From the NCBI RefSeq assembly GCF_034190915.1, contig NW_026947496.1, positions 29,322,001-29,386,000 of the forward strand: DNA of 64,000 nt, written 5' to 3'. The position numbers and the translations under genes were made by a program. Shown here in pieces: positions 50,809 to 63,439 of the stretch. The stretch is from Cavia porcellus. Lineage: Eukaryota; Chordata; Mammalia; Rodentia; Caviidae. The notes under the pieces were generated by a model, which saw only the letters and a list, made by a program, of their open reading frames with translations, made no database searches and was not told the DNA's origin. Within the stretch, counting starts at the first letter, position 1. The number at the start of each line of letters is the position of its first letter.

Positions 50809-51471
50809 TCACTTCTTCTTAGGGGTCGCTTTCTTGGCCTTCGTAACTTTAGGCTTGGCAGCTTTCGGTTTGGCAGCCTTCGGCTTCGGGGCTTTGGCTT
50901 TAGCTGGACTCTTAGCAGCCCTTTTGGGTTTGGCAGCTTTCACCTTTTTCGGACTCTTAGCCACCTTCTTGGCGCCAGCAGCTGCGGCGGGCTTCTTCGC
51001 CTTCTTGGGGGTCTTCTTGGCACTCTTCTTGGGAGTGGCCGCACCCGCAGCTTTCTTGGGTTTCTTGGCGGCCCCAGCTGGTTTCTTGGGTTTGGCAGCA
51101 CCCGATTTCTTAGTCTTGGGCTTGGCCTCCCCGGAAGCCGCCTTCTTATTGAGCTTGAAGGAGCCAGAGGCGCCGGTGCCCTTGGTCTGCACCAAGGTGC
51201 CCTTGCTGACCAGGCTCTTCAGCCCCAGCTTGATGCGGCTGTTGTTTTTCTCCACATCGTAGCCGGCGGCCGCTAGCGCCTTCTTGAGCGCAGCCAGCGA
51301 CACCCCGCTGCGCTCCTTGGAAGCGGCTACAGCCTTGGTGATAAGCTCGGACACCGGTGGCCCAGTCGCCTTCCGCTTTGCAGCAGCGCCAGTTTTCTTA
51401 GCTTTCTTCTTTACAGGTGTTTTCTCCGCAGGTGCGGGAGTAGTAGGAGCTACTGGAGCAGTCTCCGACAT
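50809..51471 (-). CDS. H1-3: Linker histone H1.3-type
   Basis: Encodes a 220-residue linker histone that binds the nucleosome dyad and linker DNA and helps compact chromatin. Three parts are visible: an N-terminal tail [20 protein letters not shown] with Lys-rich end; the winged-helix globular domain from about residue 37 to 110 ([19 protein letters not shown] ... [12 protein letters not shown]); and a Lys/Ala/Pro-rich C-terminal tail of about 110 residues with several S/TPKK-type CDK sites. The N-terminal [16 protein letters not shown] and the C-terminal [15 protein letters not shown] favour H1.3 over H1.4, by comparison with sequences I remember. The ATG at 51471 opens the family N-terminus. 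Human H1-3 is also on the minus strand between H3C6 and H4C6. Confidence 0.95.
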   Translation of the reverse strand: MSETAPVAPTTPAPAEKTPVKKKAKKTGAAAKRKATGPPVSELITKAVAASKERSGVSLAALKKALAAAGYDVEKNNSRIKLGLKSLVSKGTLVQTKGTGASGSFKLNKKAASGEAKPKTKKSGAAKPKKPAGAAKKPKKAAGAATPKKSAKKTPKKAKKPAAAAGAKKVAKSPKKVKAAKPKRAAKSPAKAKAPKPKAAKPKAAKPKVTKAKKATPKKK

Positions 51472-51549
51472 CTTTCTCTCTCACTAGAAAAAGGAAAAGT
51501 AAGCTCAGAACTGTCAGAACGGCGTATTCCTCACGCTGAAGACTAGGGG

Positions 51550-51644
51550 TTTATATAGAGAGACGCTGCGTGATGATTGGTTCCCTGCTCTGTGCGCCGC
51601 GCCGCTGGAGAAGAGCTCCTCCGCTCTTCCCTGTGGCTGTGTTT
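51550..51644 (-). promoter_or_regulatory. H1 promoter with H1 box
   Basis: On the minus strand: the H1-specific AAACACA box at 51638-51644, a CCAAT box at 51576-51580 and TATATAAA at 51550-51557, in the order known for replication-dependent H1 genes. A GC-rich stretch (GCGGCGCGGCGC) lies between the H1 and CCAAT boxes. Confidence 0.92.
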
Positions 51645-51649
51645 GTTGC

Positions 51650-54600
51650 CCCTTAAAAAAGAGTAAAAATAAAAGAAATCTGGTCACGAAATAATTAGGA
51701 ATTTGGGGGAAACGGATCCGAGAGGCTTTAGGCTTCATTCATGCCTTATTTTCTACACCTAGTTTCAAAACTGGCTCCCTGAAACTTCCCTGATTCCCCC
51801 AACTCTCTTCCAAAGTTCGGTCAAATTGAGACAACTTTCAGGTTTTCCTTAAAAATACTATTTCTCTCTGCTTCGTTGGGAAACTTTTCTTTGCGAACAG
51901 TATTCTGCGCATTCTTATCTTCGCAAAAGTATATAAATAAATTGGTTTATACTGAAATATATAGGAAAAATTGGTTTTTTCGCGGAAGCAATAGCACAAG
52001 CTCTCCTGCGAGCTGTTTGCACTGAGCTGTAGGAATTGGCACTGGGATGCAAAGTTCTACTTGCAAGCAGGATGATTATTGAGAGAAAAACAGATTTTTT
52101 GAAAAAGCATTTATTTTACCAGTGTGTAAGATAGGGTTGACCCCCCTGTGTTAGCGATTTTAACGTTTTTAGAAAGATGAGGGAGTGGCGCTTCCATTCT
52201 GCTTCTAAATATGACTTTCTGATCTAGAATGGCATTAGAGATCAATAATCTGATCTACAAAGAAAATAAGTGATAATACTAATAATAAAGTAAAAGTAAA
52301 GAAAAGTCAACAGCATTTCATTTTAGCAGGTGTAACCTGGAATTTTAGGACATCACATAGGTTCAGGTTACATTTCTTTAAAACTGTAAAACATTTAATG
52401 ACATATACTTGGTGAGAAGATTGCCCTATTTAACAACATATTAGTATTTCAAAATGATATTTCAAATTTAAAATATGAATACATAGGATTTAGAAAGAAA
52501 ATATTTTTTCTGAAGGCTTATAATATTCTCTGTGGTTGTAAAATTTAAAATGTAAACTACCCTGTTATAGCCCAAGTTGGCTGAATGTGACTAAAAGATA
52601 AGCACACATGAATGCTGAACAGCTCTGTTAGCTTGCAATAAAATAAAACTGGTAAAATTGGTTTTTTACTGGGTAAATAAGCACAAAAGTAAAGTTCTCT
52701 CTCACATATTCTGCTACTAAACTGAATTTGTTTTGTTAAAAAAGAAATAATAAAGGTCACTTACTTTTATATTTCTTTTAATAGGTATATCTATTCCCAA
52801 AAATCTAGTCTTTCTGACTTAGGAGTGTATTATGACTTGAAGGTTTTTCTCATATAAAAAAAGGTAGCATAATCAACATTAAAGATTTCATGTGTCCACA
52901 CTTATATAACTCCATTACAATAAAATATTTTGAAGTAATCATTTTTGGGTAGTAAACACTGAAATCAAGTTCTTGACATCTGAGAGACAGTCATATAACA
53001 TAAAACACAAATACCTTTTATACCAGAAATCAGTAATAGAATCACTAGCACTCAGAAATTTCTTTGGAAGCATTATATAGGTATCTGAAGAAAAGGATAG
53101 TTTGTTAGCACATGGTTACAAGCATTATATGAGACATTTTCTTTTTGGATGTACAGCTTTATAGTATGTAACCCTATAAATACAATTAACAGGTTCTTAA
53201 AAATTTAAAATTTTGCCCATCATTATTGTCATGATAGAGGTAATTGAAAAATATTTGGAATTGTTCAGCAAGGTAAGCTACATGTTTTCAATTTGTGCAT
53301 ATTACCATTTCATTTCTCTGTAGTCCTAGTAGGTCCCATAACTAGATTCTCAATTAATGACAAGGCAATGGAGCTAAGAACATTTTGCCACTTTGCCATA
53401 GAAAATCTCTGACCTTCCTACAGTCCAACAACTGACACTCAATTTCTCCAACAAAGTCTTTTTCCACATCTTTATGTAAGAAAAACGTGCTGTACACAGT
53501 TACCATATTATTGTTTGGATTCTAAATGCTTATCTTCTTTCAGGACAAGGTTGCTGAGGTCTGGATCACCCATGATTATAATCACCCATGATTATAAACT
53601 AGAAGTGATGAAACTCCTCAGCTATTATATCCATAGGGAAGATCTCCAGAAAGAATTATATTCTCTGCTTCATATCTGAAATTGAATAGATCCTAAAATA
53701 GTAGAATATCCTCTCCATTGTTTGTAACCATTTATTTTATACATGTTTTTAAAAGTTAGATAAATGGTAGCTATCTAGTTTATGGCTTCCAGGTCTTTCA
53801 ATTTTCTGTAAACTCCCATCACCACAACCCTAAACATGACAGTAAGATACAGGTATCATTCAATAGATCATTCCAAAGTGGTTGTGTTTAAGCAATCCAA
53901 AATTCACTGAATTTCAAAGACTTCATAAGAACAGTGACTGCAGAGTAATTACCAACAAGGAGCAAAAAACACAAGGACTACAGGAAAGAGAGATGTTTTT
54001 TGGAATCAAATGTGAAACTACTATATTAACATTCTATCAGAAGGCCTTGCAACAAGCACAACCAGTTAAACAATATCACTTTTATGTCCCAAAAAGGACA
54101 TTAATTCTTTCAAACTCTCAGTCTGCATTTCACATACCTTAGTACACCTGCAAGTATACCAGACCTAAAAATTGCCTCATTTCTATTATGTATTATAAGT
54201 ACAACTACTCATTGTTAGGCATGTGGTAATTTGCCATTCCCTGTTCCTGACCAGAAGCTCCTCAAAAGAAATCCTTTATCACATAGCAGCACAACACAAC
54301 TTTGTCCAATAGGCCACCACTACCCACACATGACTACTGAGCACTTCGATGTCTTTTGTTATCCAAGTCACATTTATTTTTAGTTTTATATAACTGAAGC
54401 TTCACTGAACATAGGTGGCTACTGGCTTCTATAATCAGGACAACACAACTTCAAAACAATTCTTTCCAAAATAAAATGAGTACACCACACACTTAAAGAT
54501 TTTGTGTGAAACACAAAAGATTCAGGGTGAAGTACAGAATTTTCTTACATGTCTAACAGGTTTCCAAGTAATTGTAATACAGTTGAGATGTATTTGCCCC

Positions 54601-55509
54601 AGTAGGCAGCAATTAGAAATGTGCTGGCTTAATGATTGACCCTTTATCCTGAGCTTACTTTGCTTCTCCCTTTCAATTTTTCTGAAAGAAAAGATGTAAT
54701 TGTTACTGAAAACCTGATATTCCCAAGCCACTGCTGGTCACCCTGTTGTAGACACTAAATTGCTAGAGACAGGACAGAGGAAATAAAGCTTGTGTGGTAC
54801 CTTTTTAGATAGGAAGATCGATGTTTCTAAGCCAGCAGATAAAAAGACCTATTCTAAATCCCAGGTAGGCTCTAAGCCCAGAAAATAATTTCTTTCTCCC
54901 TATAACATAAGCATCAACAGGGAAAGAATTTTTAAAAATTGTCTCTAGTATGTAGAAAAGACCAATATGTATATTTCCAGTATATACATGCAAGAATTTG
55001 GCTAAACATATCAAATTATCACTTGAGAGTACAGCATCATTGATCACTTTTTACTTGGCTATTTCACAGAATGATTTTACTGTTACTTTTGTCACGCCTA
55101 TGAATTTGCAGCTGTATTTCACTGGATATACTCATTAATATTCTGTTGGCATAGAATCAGTGGTAGGTAGCAAGGCCACAAGGTTCAACAAGCAGGTCCA
55201 GCAGTACCACTTGCTAGGAGTAAAATCTCCACACTTGCGATTTTTTTCATCACTAGAAGGCAAATTGGGAAGAAAATAATGGGAGATTCAACATGAGCCT
55301 CCCTTTGTAGACCTCCTCAATCAAATGGTCTGAAAACATTGTATATGTATATACCCTGATCAAACACAAAGATTTATGGTCCCTAGGTTGTAAAAATTAA
55401 GGGTACTCCTTACATTTTATTTTATACACATATATGTGTGTATATATATATGTATACATAAATGTATATATATATATATTTATTTACTTATTTACACATA
55501 TATGTATAT
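51650..55509. other. Intergenic, no gene seen
   Basis: Long AT-rich stretch with no recognisable gene. A CAC/TA-rich microsatellite-like patch lies at 55420-55505. Open frames at 52557-52760, 53882-54142, 54522-54731 and 54805-55047 have no family signature. Confidence 0.55.
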
Positions 55510-55640
55510 GGTTTCACGATGCAGCCTTGAACTCACTTTGCAGCAACAGGCTGACCTCAAATTTACAGCGATCTTTTTGCCTCTTGTTGCCTAAATCTAC
55601 CCAGTGCTGGGATTATAGGTGTGCACCACCACACCCCACC
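55510..55640 (-). mobile_element. B1-type SINE, reverse orientation
   Basis: Reversed B1 with 'gcagccttgaactcactttg', 'agtgctgggattataggtgt' and 'gcaccaccacacccca'. Confidence 0.85.
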
Positions 55641-55905
55641 TCTTACATTTTTAAAGAATCTTCTGATTGAAAAAAATCAGCATTGTTTTGGTATGTCATG
55701 GACCAGTGTATTGATAGAACTTTCTTTTGAAAATTATAAGATTAAGTGGGAATGTTATGCATATTAGTCGCTAGAATCCACTGTTATTATCCTGAGGGAA
55801 CAGAAAGCAGCACCTTAAAACAATGAGAAAGGCTGATAGCCTTAGTCTCAAATCCCCCAGTCTCCGCCCCTTTTCCTTCTCAGGCAACTGCACGTACACC
55901 AGTAG

Positions 55906-56361
<456 letters not shown>

Positions 56362-56398
56362 GTCTCGGATGTTTCCTAACAAAAAAACATCAACCAAA

Positions 56399-56440
56399 GG
56401 CCCTTTTCAGGGCCACCACTTTATCACACTAAGGGCTGAG
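56399..56440 (+). promoter_or_regulatory. Histone 3' stem-loop and U7 target (third H4)
   Basis: Fully paired hairpin GGCCCT-TTTC-AGGGCC at 56399-56414, then purine-rich CTAAGGGCTGAG at 56429-56440. Confidence 0.94.
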
Positions 56441-56485
56441 CATCTACCCTAAGAAGTAAGTTTTTGTTGGTAGTCTTCGATACTC

Positions 56486-56501
56486 GGTTCTTTTCTGAGC
56501 C
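56486..56501 (+). promoter_or_regulatory. Possible second, degenerate histone hairpin
   Basis: GGTTCT-TTTC-TGAGCC: the loop and both GG/CC ends are canonical, but the closing pair is T-T and one pair is T-G. It lies about 70 nt past the first hairpin. It may be a relic of a duplication or chance. Confidence 0.35.
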
Positions 56502-56509
56502 TTCATACT

Positions 56510-56700
56510 TAAGGCTTGGGAGGCGGGCTGAAAGTGGGAGGAAACTGTAAAAACGAAGGATCATGGGAGGAATTAAAGATGAGGCCCTCCCATCTCTGCT
56601 GTCCTGACTCCACCTTTTTGGGCGCTAACATGGCGACGCCGGCGTGTTGAACAAAGCTTTGGCGCGCTACGTATGGATGGGATCCTTAGCCGTGCAAAGA
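56510..56700. promoter_or_regulatory. CpG-rich element downstream of the third H4
   Basis: Contains GGAGGCGGG, a YY1-like AACATGGCGACG at about 56629, GCCGGCG and GGCGCGCTACG. It resembles in kind the CpG/YY1-like element after the H4 at 36402. I see no reading frame of interest in it. Confidence 0.4.
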
Positions 56701-58802
56701 AACCAAGCATTTTGTTCTCAATGACTAGCTTCTGGGTAAAATACAGTGTTTCATCTCCCAACTTAAAACAGCTAGTGCTTTCAGTTTCACAAAAACCCTT
56801 GCCGAAGAATTTATAACGTAAATTAATTGAACAGGTGGATCTGACTTCACACGTGGTGTAGGGTGGCCACTTTAGGTTGCCCTAGCAGTCCTAGGAGGGC
56901 ATGTTAAGTACGAGAATACTTAAAGCTTGTTTTCGTTCCTGAACCCTGGTAATGGTATCGGAAGCTCCATTTTGTGTCTTCCATGAAAACTTTTCAAGGC
57001 TAAAGACAAGCTATTAACTAACATCACTTAGGCACAAGTGTAGACAGTTGTCACAATCCTAAAAATATCCTTGCAACTTAGAAAATTAGCTGGTTACAGG
57101 TATTAACTAGCTACATCCACACACCACATGTAAATAGCCACATGTAAATACAGTTGATACGTTTCTATTCAAACCCATTAATATTTTTCCCATTTTGTCA
57201 AATCTTTAAGCCTCAAGTAATCCAGTCACTACATCTGTGGATGTGTATCATTTTGATTATGATTTAAAGGCCAACCACTCACTGAAAATATTCCTGCCAC
57301 CTTTGCCAAGTGACAGTCAAATACAAAAACCAAACATTTAATTGATTACATCTGATCTTTTTTACTCGCTTCACATTTCAACATTTTTACAAAATTATTC
57401 TGACTTCTCCAGGTTTTATTTTCTATTGATTCTTTTCATTTTACTTTTCTGGGTTGCATACCTTTGTGATTTTTACAATGATTTGTTGCATTATTAACTT
57501 CATTGGTCCTGCATATCCCCATCCAGAGTGTGTCTTAAATGGTTATCTGTGTTAAAATAAACTCCACTGTGTCAAATAAATTCCACTGGTTTTCTCAATA
57601 TTTACAGAACAGCGCCTCGGGTTCTAGAGCTTACCTAACACTTGATTGCCTCCACATCCTTGCCACCAGTCGTGGATTGTAAAGTTGAATGTACTTAAAC
57701 TTGTGACAAATGGAACTTTTAATAGTAATCCTTTAGGTCCAGTTTTGTCCACAAGTAGCCCACAAATCCTTAAGTACAGAGTACAGAGTACAGGTCACAC
57801 ATGTTCTTATATAGGCTAACAAGGTTTTTTGTGACAACAGCTATCAAACACAATCGTTGATGTTTAATGATTGTCTCCTCAAAAATTTTTGAGTCCTTCC
57901 TTAGATAATATCATTTTTGTATCCTGCTCTATTGTATGGCACTTTATCTAAAGTACTCCTTAAATGTCTGTGAATTTATTTTGCTCCCACTTGAAACTCG
58001 TGGGACAAATAATTTGAAAAATACTGGTCCATGCATTCCTATTATAAATTTGTGAAACTTCCAGGTTGGGAAAATGACTACACTAATCAAGATTTCCAAA
58101 CACTAGTTCTCAGCCTTTCTTAAAGATATGCATGGCCTAAAATTAACCAACCTACAATTAATGTATAAGACCTCCTCAGAATTTAGAAGATAAGAGAGCA
58201 GAGACCCTCAAATCCACTTCATCTCTTAGGATAAAGCAGTTTTTGGTGCAGGCTGTGGTAAGGGCTTCAAACTGCCCAATATTTGATTCAACAGTCTAAA
58301 TAGTGGCAATATAAGGTCAGCTCCACAGCACATCCTTTGATTTTTATCTTATAGGATTTTTATTCATCAAGTATAGATCTATGGAATTCTGTCAAGACTA
58401 CTTCTATATTTTTAAATTTTTATTGGCATGTGTTTTAAGTACATAATGATTACATTCATCGTAAGGAGGTTGGTACTTGTACATAACATACCTTAATTGT
58501 TTTGGGGTCTCCTTTCCACCTCCCTCCATCTCTTGGTCCCATTCCCATTTCAGTGTACTTCAAACATGTCTTGTAATGTATGCATTTAAAGATTTGTTGT
58601 TGCTGTTGTTCTATTATCTGGTAGAGGATTGCGTACTCTTAAGGATTTATGTTTGTTAGTAAAAGTCTCTATGCCTGTAAGAACTATATAGAGCATGTCT
58701 CTTCCCCTCCAAACATGCCTACATTAGAATCCAGAATTTGTGAATGTTGACTTCACATGTAACAAGGAACATTTCATGTTTAATGAAATTAAGAATTTGG
58801 AC
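56701..58802. other. Intergenic, no gene seen
   Basis: AT-rich unassigned DNA; no histone remnants or SINEs recognised. Confidence 0.55.
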
Positions 58803-58922
58803 AGCTGGGCATGATAGCACCTGTTTATAATCTCAACACTCTGGGATATTCTGATAGGATCACAAGTTCAACATGGACAAGGCAATTTAGTGCTTTTGAC
58901 TCAAAACAAAAAAAAAAAAAGA
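58803..58922 (+). mobile_element. B1-type SINE
   Basis: Diverged: 'gctgggcatgatagcacctg', 'tataatctcaacactctggg', 'cacaagttcaacatggacaa', A-rich tail. Confidence 0.75.
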
Positions 58923-59737
58923 GGGAGTATGTAACCTAGTATGAAAAGCCTGTATTCAATGGTAAATACCAAGAAAAAAAAAAAAAGGAAAAAATCTTGG
59001 AGGCTAGAAAATGGTTCTAGATCATCTAAATGGACTCAGAATATTCACAAAAATCCTTGTAAAACATCGAAGTCAGAGATCTAATGAGAAAAGTACAGAT
59101 TGTAGTACACTTTGGAAATGGAGAAGTCCACAACTATTGGTTTTCACTCCCACAGCGCACAGAAAAAGTTTTCTCTTCTCAAGACTTTCTTATTGCAGAT
59201 CCTATATCCTAGAACATCCTTTCTCTGACCCCTTCTCCAATGTAACATCTTGACTCTAAAACCAATTCCTTGTTCCCTGACTACCCAGTTCTAGAAGGGC
59301 AAACCACTCCCCAATGACTCACTAATTTTTTTTTCTTCTATAAAAATAAACTTCTATAGAAATAACCACTCCTACGCATCTCTTTTCTGTCTGCTACAAT
59401 ACTTCTGTGGATTGGATCATTTCTAGATTATCTCTACAATACCAATGCCTCATGTAGCACCTAGCACACATGGGAACATAAGACAAAAACGTCTACAAAG
59501 TAAAAATAGAAAAAAGTAGAGACCCAACTCTTTTTTTTTTTTTTTTATAAAACTCTCCTACCTACAATGTTATAATCAGATTATGATCAAGTATTTGATG
59601 AATAGTATCAGTGTAGCATGGCAGTTGAGGGCAAAACCATAAACCTTGGAGAAATACATATTTTTAATTGTTAATCTGATTGAATCTAACCATAATTAGC
59701 CAGCAAATGTATGGTTATCAGTTAAGGTATTTTTTCT
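58923..59737. other. Intergenic, no gene seen
   Basis: AT-rich sequence with A runs at 58976-58986 and a T run at 59531-59546. No gene. Confidence 0.5.
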
Positions 59738-59832
59738 TTTGTCTTTTTCTTTTTTATCGGTACCGGGGATCAAACTCACAACCACACACTTGCAAGGCAT
59801 TGCTTATGCCTCTGAGTTAAATCCCCAGCCCC
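59738..59832 (-). mobile_element. ID-like SINE, reverse orientation
   Basis: Starts with a T-rich tail ('gtctttttcttttttatcgg'), then 'taccggggatcaaactcaca' and ends 'gttaaatccccagccccca'. 'cagttaaggt/cagttaagat' on either side may be the target-site duplication. Confidence 0.92.
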
Positions 59833-59893
59833 CACCAGTTAAGATTTTTAGAAGAAAACTGGAACTTTTCATCGTAAATGAAAAGATGATCTT

Positions 59894-59975
59894 AGGGCCA
59901 GGGGTTTACCTCAACAGCACAAGCATCTGCCTAGCAAATTGGAGATCCTGAGTTTAATCCCTGGTACGGGGCAGG
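59894..59975 (+). mobile_element. ID-like SINE (diverged)
   Basis: 'agggccaggggtttacctca', 'gcatctgcctagcaaattgg', 'gagtttaatccctggtac'; no poly(A) tail. Confidence 0.8.
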
Positions 59976-62299
59976 GGAGACCATTTTAAACAAGCCACTT
60001 CATCTCTCTCTGTAGTTGTTGAAGTCTGAAGTCAGTTCTCTGGGTCTATGATTCTAGATACAATATTTAGAATTAATATAAATTCTATGGTGTTACGGAT
60101 TTAAAAACTGATGGTCAATTTAACACCAGCTGAATTAAATAAGCATGGTGCAGAGCATAGATGGTCCACTTTTGGGAATTTGCCAGTATAGAGATGTGGA
60201 GAAGGAGAAGTGAGGTGCTGTGGGTTCTCCTACATGTTGCTGTTTGAGCCATTGGTTCTCCTTGAGGAGCTCATCATGACTAGCTTCCCCTGTGTGAGTT
60301 CGACCACTGTCATTAGAAGAGCTTGGGACCTTGCTGGTGAGAGTGGCTGTGGTTCACTTTGGGAGAGCTCTGTTACTTACATTGAGCATTACTTCCTGTC
60401 TCCGGAGGGGAAGACGTGTGCCATTTAATCCGCAGGACAAACTCATCATGCTGGCTTTCTGCCATGTACTTTTATTTTGGAGGAGTTTGGGGCCTCTGTG
60501 TTGCTGAGGATGCGTGTGGTGCTTTTCAGGACAGCCCTGTCTTTATTATGAGCATTGACCTCTCAGCTCCAGCATAGAACTCTCAAGCTATCAGCACAGC
60601 TCTTTCACCCTGCTGGCATAGACTTTCTAGTTCCCACCACTGACCTTCAGGCCTTCCCAGCACAGATCCATAAAAGAGACTGGTGTGAGTCCTTCTTTTG
60701 AGCTCTATACCTCCAGTTGGACATGTGGAGGCATTATCATGGGCTCTAGGTTTTCATCTGGACTCATTCAGGACATTGCTTTGGGGTTCAGGCCCATAGC
60801 TGAATATTTTATGTCTTTAGTGTTGTGGATAGGTTTCTTGCACTTTCTTGTATTAATTCTAGGTGGCCATCATAAAATAATATTATAAATTCTGTGTCCT
60901 GATTCTCATTGTTCTCACAACCCCTGACTACAACGTATGGCATGGGGATGAAATTGATTTCATTTCCAACAAGAGCCTAAAAACTATACAGGAAGGTCCT
61001 AGAACAAAATAGACTCTAAAATTTAAAAAGATGTCATTTTTTCTGATTGTAATATGCCATGATTCCAGGCAGACAGCTAGTTAGGGTTAGCTTAGAAAAG
61101 CATACTATTGGTCTCTTTCTGCTGTCTTCTCTGTGTCAGGGTCTGTGAAGACTGGTGTCTTACCCACAAAAGACAATAAATTAATCTATGACTCATTCAT
61201 CTTTGCTACCATTTGACTGACACTAATTCCTCATGTCACACTCTGCTAGAATAGAGAGTACATCAGGTTCCCAATTGCTCCATTCACAAGGCCCTTCTTC
61301 CACAGCCTAATGCCACATCTCCCTGTGCTGCATATCTCTGTTTCTATTTTGCACTGCATTAAACTATTTACTGTCCTTTGTACATTTGCCAAATTGGCTC
61401 AAATATTCTGTCCCCATAACCCCTCATTCTGACTAACTTTTGATTAAGGAGTAAGTGGAATAATACACTTATAACATGAATCAGGGAACAGGGTGTCCTG
61501 CTACTTCTGTCTCCTCTCTGCAGGCAAATAGGTCTTTGAAATTTTCCTAGATAAAGTCTATCTTATGAGAGCACAGATTCTCAAACACACATTGTTATCT
61601 GTGTAGTTTCTTTTTTCAAAATTGTTATTGTAAAAAATTCAACAAGATAGAAGCTGAGTTTATTGATCACCTAGCACTTAAACCCAATACTACCATTTTT
61701 CTGTTTCTATCTCTATGTAAATCACAAATGGCTCATCATGGAACTTATGCCTGAAATACTTCAACGTGCAACTCCAATGAAGAGAAATTCTCATAATTCA
61801 ATTACATCAAATCTTAAAAAAACAAAAGTCCCTAAGATGGCCTAAAACCTGATCTACCTTCCAACTCCCACATGTCCACATGTGTTTTCTTTTTTATTTT
61901 TAGAGACAGAATGCAATAAATTTGGGAATTAACATTTACATATATTTTATTTTAAAGCATAAAAGGCTAGGTGTGTAGATAAGTTTAAAGAACCGGAATA
62001 CGACCCTCAGCAATAAAAAACTAATAAATTTTTTTAAATCACTACAAAGACAATTATATATAATATGCAAGTTTCTGGATTTTTTTCCATTTCATGTTTA
62101 ACAGAATGTAATCCTCATACTCTAAAAACGCATTGAAGTATGATTAAGTCCCAAATACTGCTTTGTCAAAATATTTTTTAATTTTAAATACACACCTACA
62201 AATGCAAATTCAGGGACAGCTTTCTTTTAATATTAAATGAAATGATGCAGCTAACACAAAAGCCCACTCTCCCACTGCAAAAAATATGCATGAGTCCTG
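59976..62299. other. Intergenic; one GC-richer unassigned block
   Basis: About 60170-60900 is less AT-rich than the surroundings and could be decayed retroelement or other repeat sequence; I cannot assign it. The frames at 60210-60428 and 60685-60888 have no recognisable product. Confidence 0.4.
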
Positions 62300-62475
62300 C
62301 TCCAGATGTGGTGGTGCATGCCTATAATCTCAGCATTCAGACTGAGACAGGAAGACTGAGACAGGTGCATGCCTGTAATCCCAGCACTCAGTTGACAAAT
62401 AAAGGAATCCCCACCAGTGTGACACCGGGCTATTTACTGCAAAGCCAACCTGAACTATAGAGACACTATCTACAT
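62300..62475 (+). mobile_element. B1-type SINE with internal duplication
   Basis: 'gatgtggtggtgcatgccta' and 'taatctcagcattcagactg' are followed by a second head 'ggtgcatgcctgtaatccca' and 'gcactcag', then 'gccaacctgaactatagaga'. It looks like one B1 interrupted by, or fused to, part of another. Confidence 0.75.
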
Positions 62476-62918
62476 AAAATGAAAGCACACTTGGTTCTTG
62501 GCAAATAGCCACATATGAGAATATTTTAGCACGGTTTTATTCTGAGAGTACTTGAACAAGCATTTTAATGAATGGCAAGAACAGAAGAAAAAAATACACT
62601 CTACAGAGTAAAGCTTTAAAAGTGTTACTAAACAAACATACTTAAGCCTGGTGACCAACAACAAAGCTTTTAAGCTGCCAGCAGCTTCAAAGTAGTAGTC
62701 CAAATGTTTAAATCATAGCGACTTGGCCAGGCAACAAATAAAAACACACATCCCTTCACATTGTCTATGAAACCTATGTATTCACAGACATCAGGGTCCA
62801 AATTCCACAAACAGCATTAGGTTAGCTTTAGTTTAGGGTAGGTTAGGTTAGGTTAGTTAGTTTCTGTCTGAATACCAACAAAGCACCCAGAATCCCGTCT
62901 CATAAGGATCAAGTGTTT
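62476..62918. other. Intergenic with a short GGTTA repeat
   Basis: A pentanucleotide GGTTA/GTTAG repeat lies at 62831-62860. Nothing else is recognised. Confidence 0.6.
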
Positions 62919-62959
62919 GAGCTCCTTAACAGATAAAGGAGGTGGCCCTAAAAAGGACC
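62919..62959 (-). promoter_or_regulatory. Histone 3' stem-loop and U7 target (fourth H4)
   Basis: Minus-strand hairpin GGTCCT-TTTT-AGGGCC at 62944-62959. The loop ends in T instead of the usual C, and one stem pair is G-T. TTAAGGAGCTC at 62919-62929 is a good U7-type purine box. Confidence 0.88.
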
Positions 62960-62990
62960 TTTAGATATGCATAGATATCAAAAAACACAA

Positions 62991-63438
<448 letters not shown>

Positions 63439-63439
63439 C

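Noticed and set aside
50749..51276. Plus-strand open frames opposite H1
   Set aside because: They are antisense to the Lys/Ala-rich H1 tail and have only the expected Leu/Gly/Phe-rich composition.
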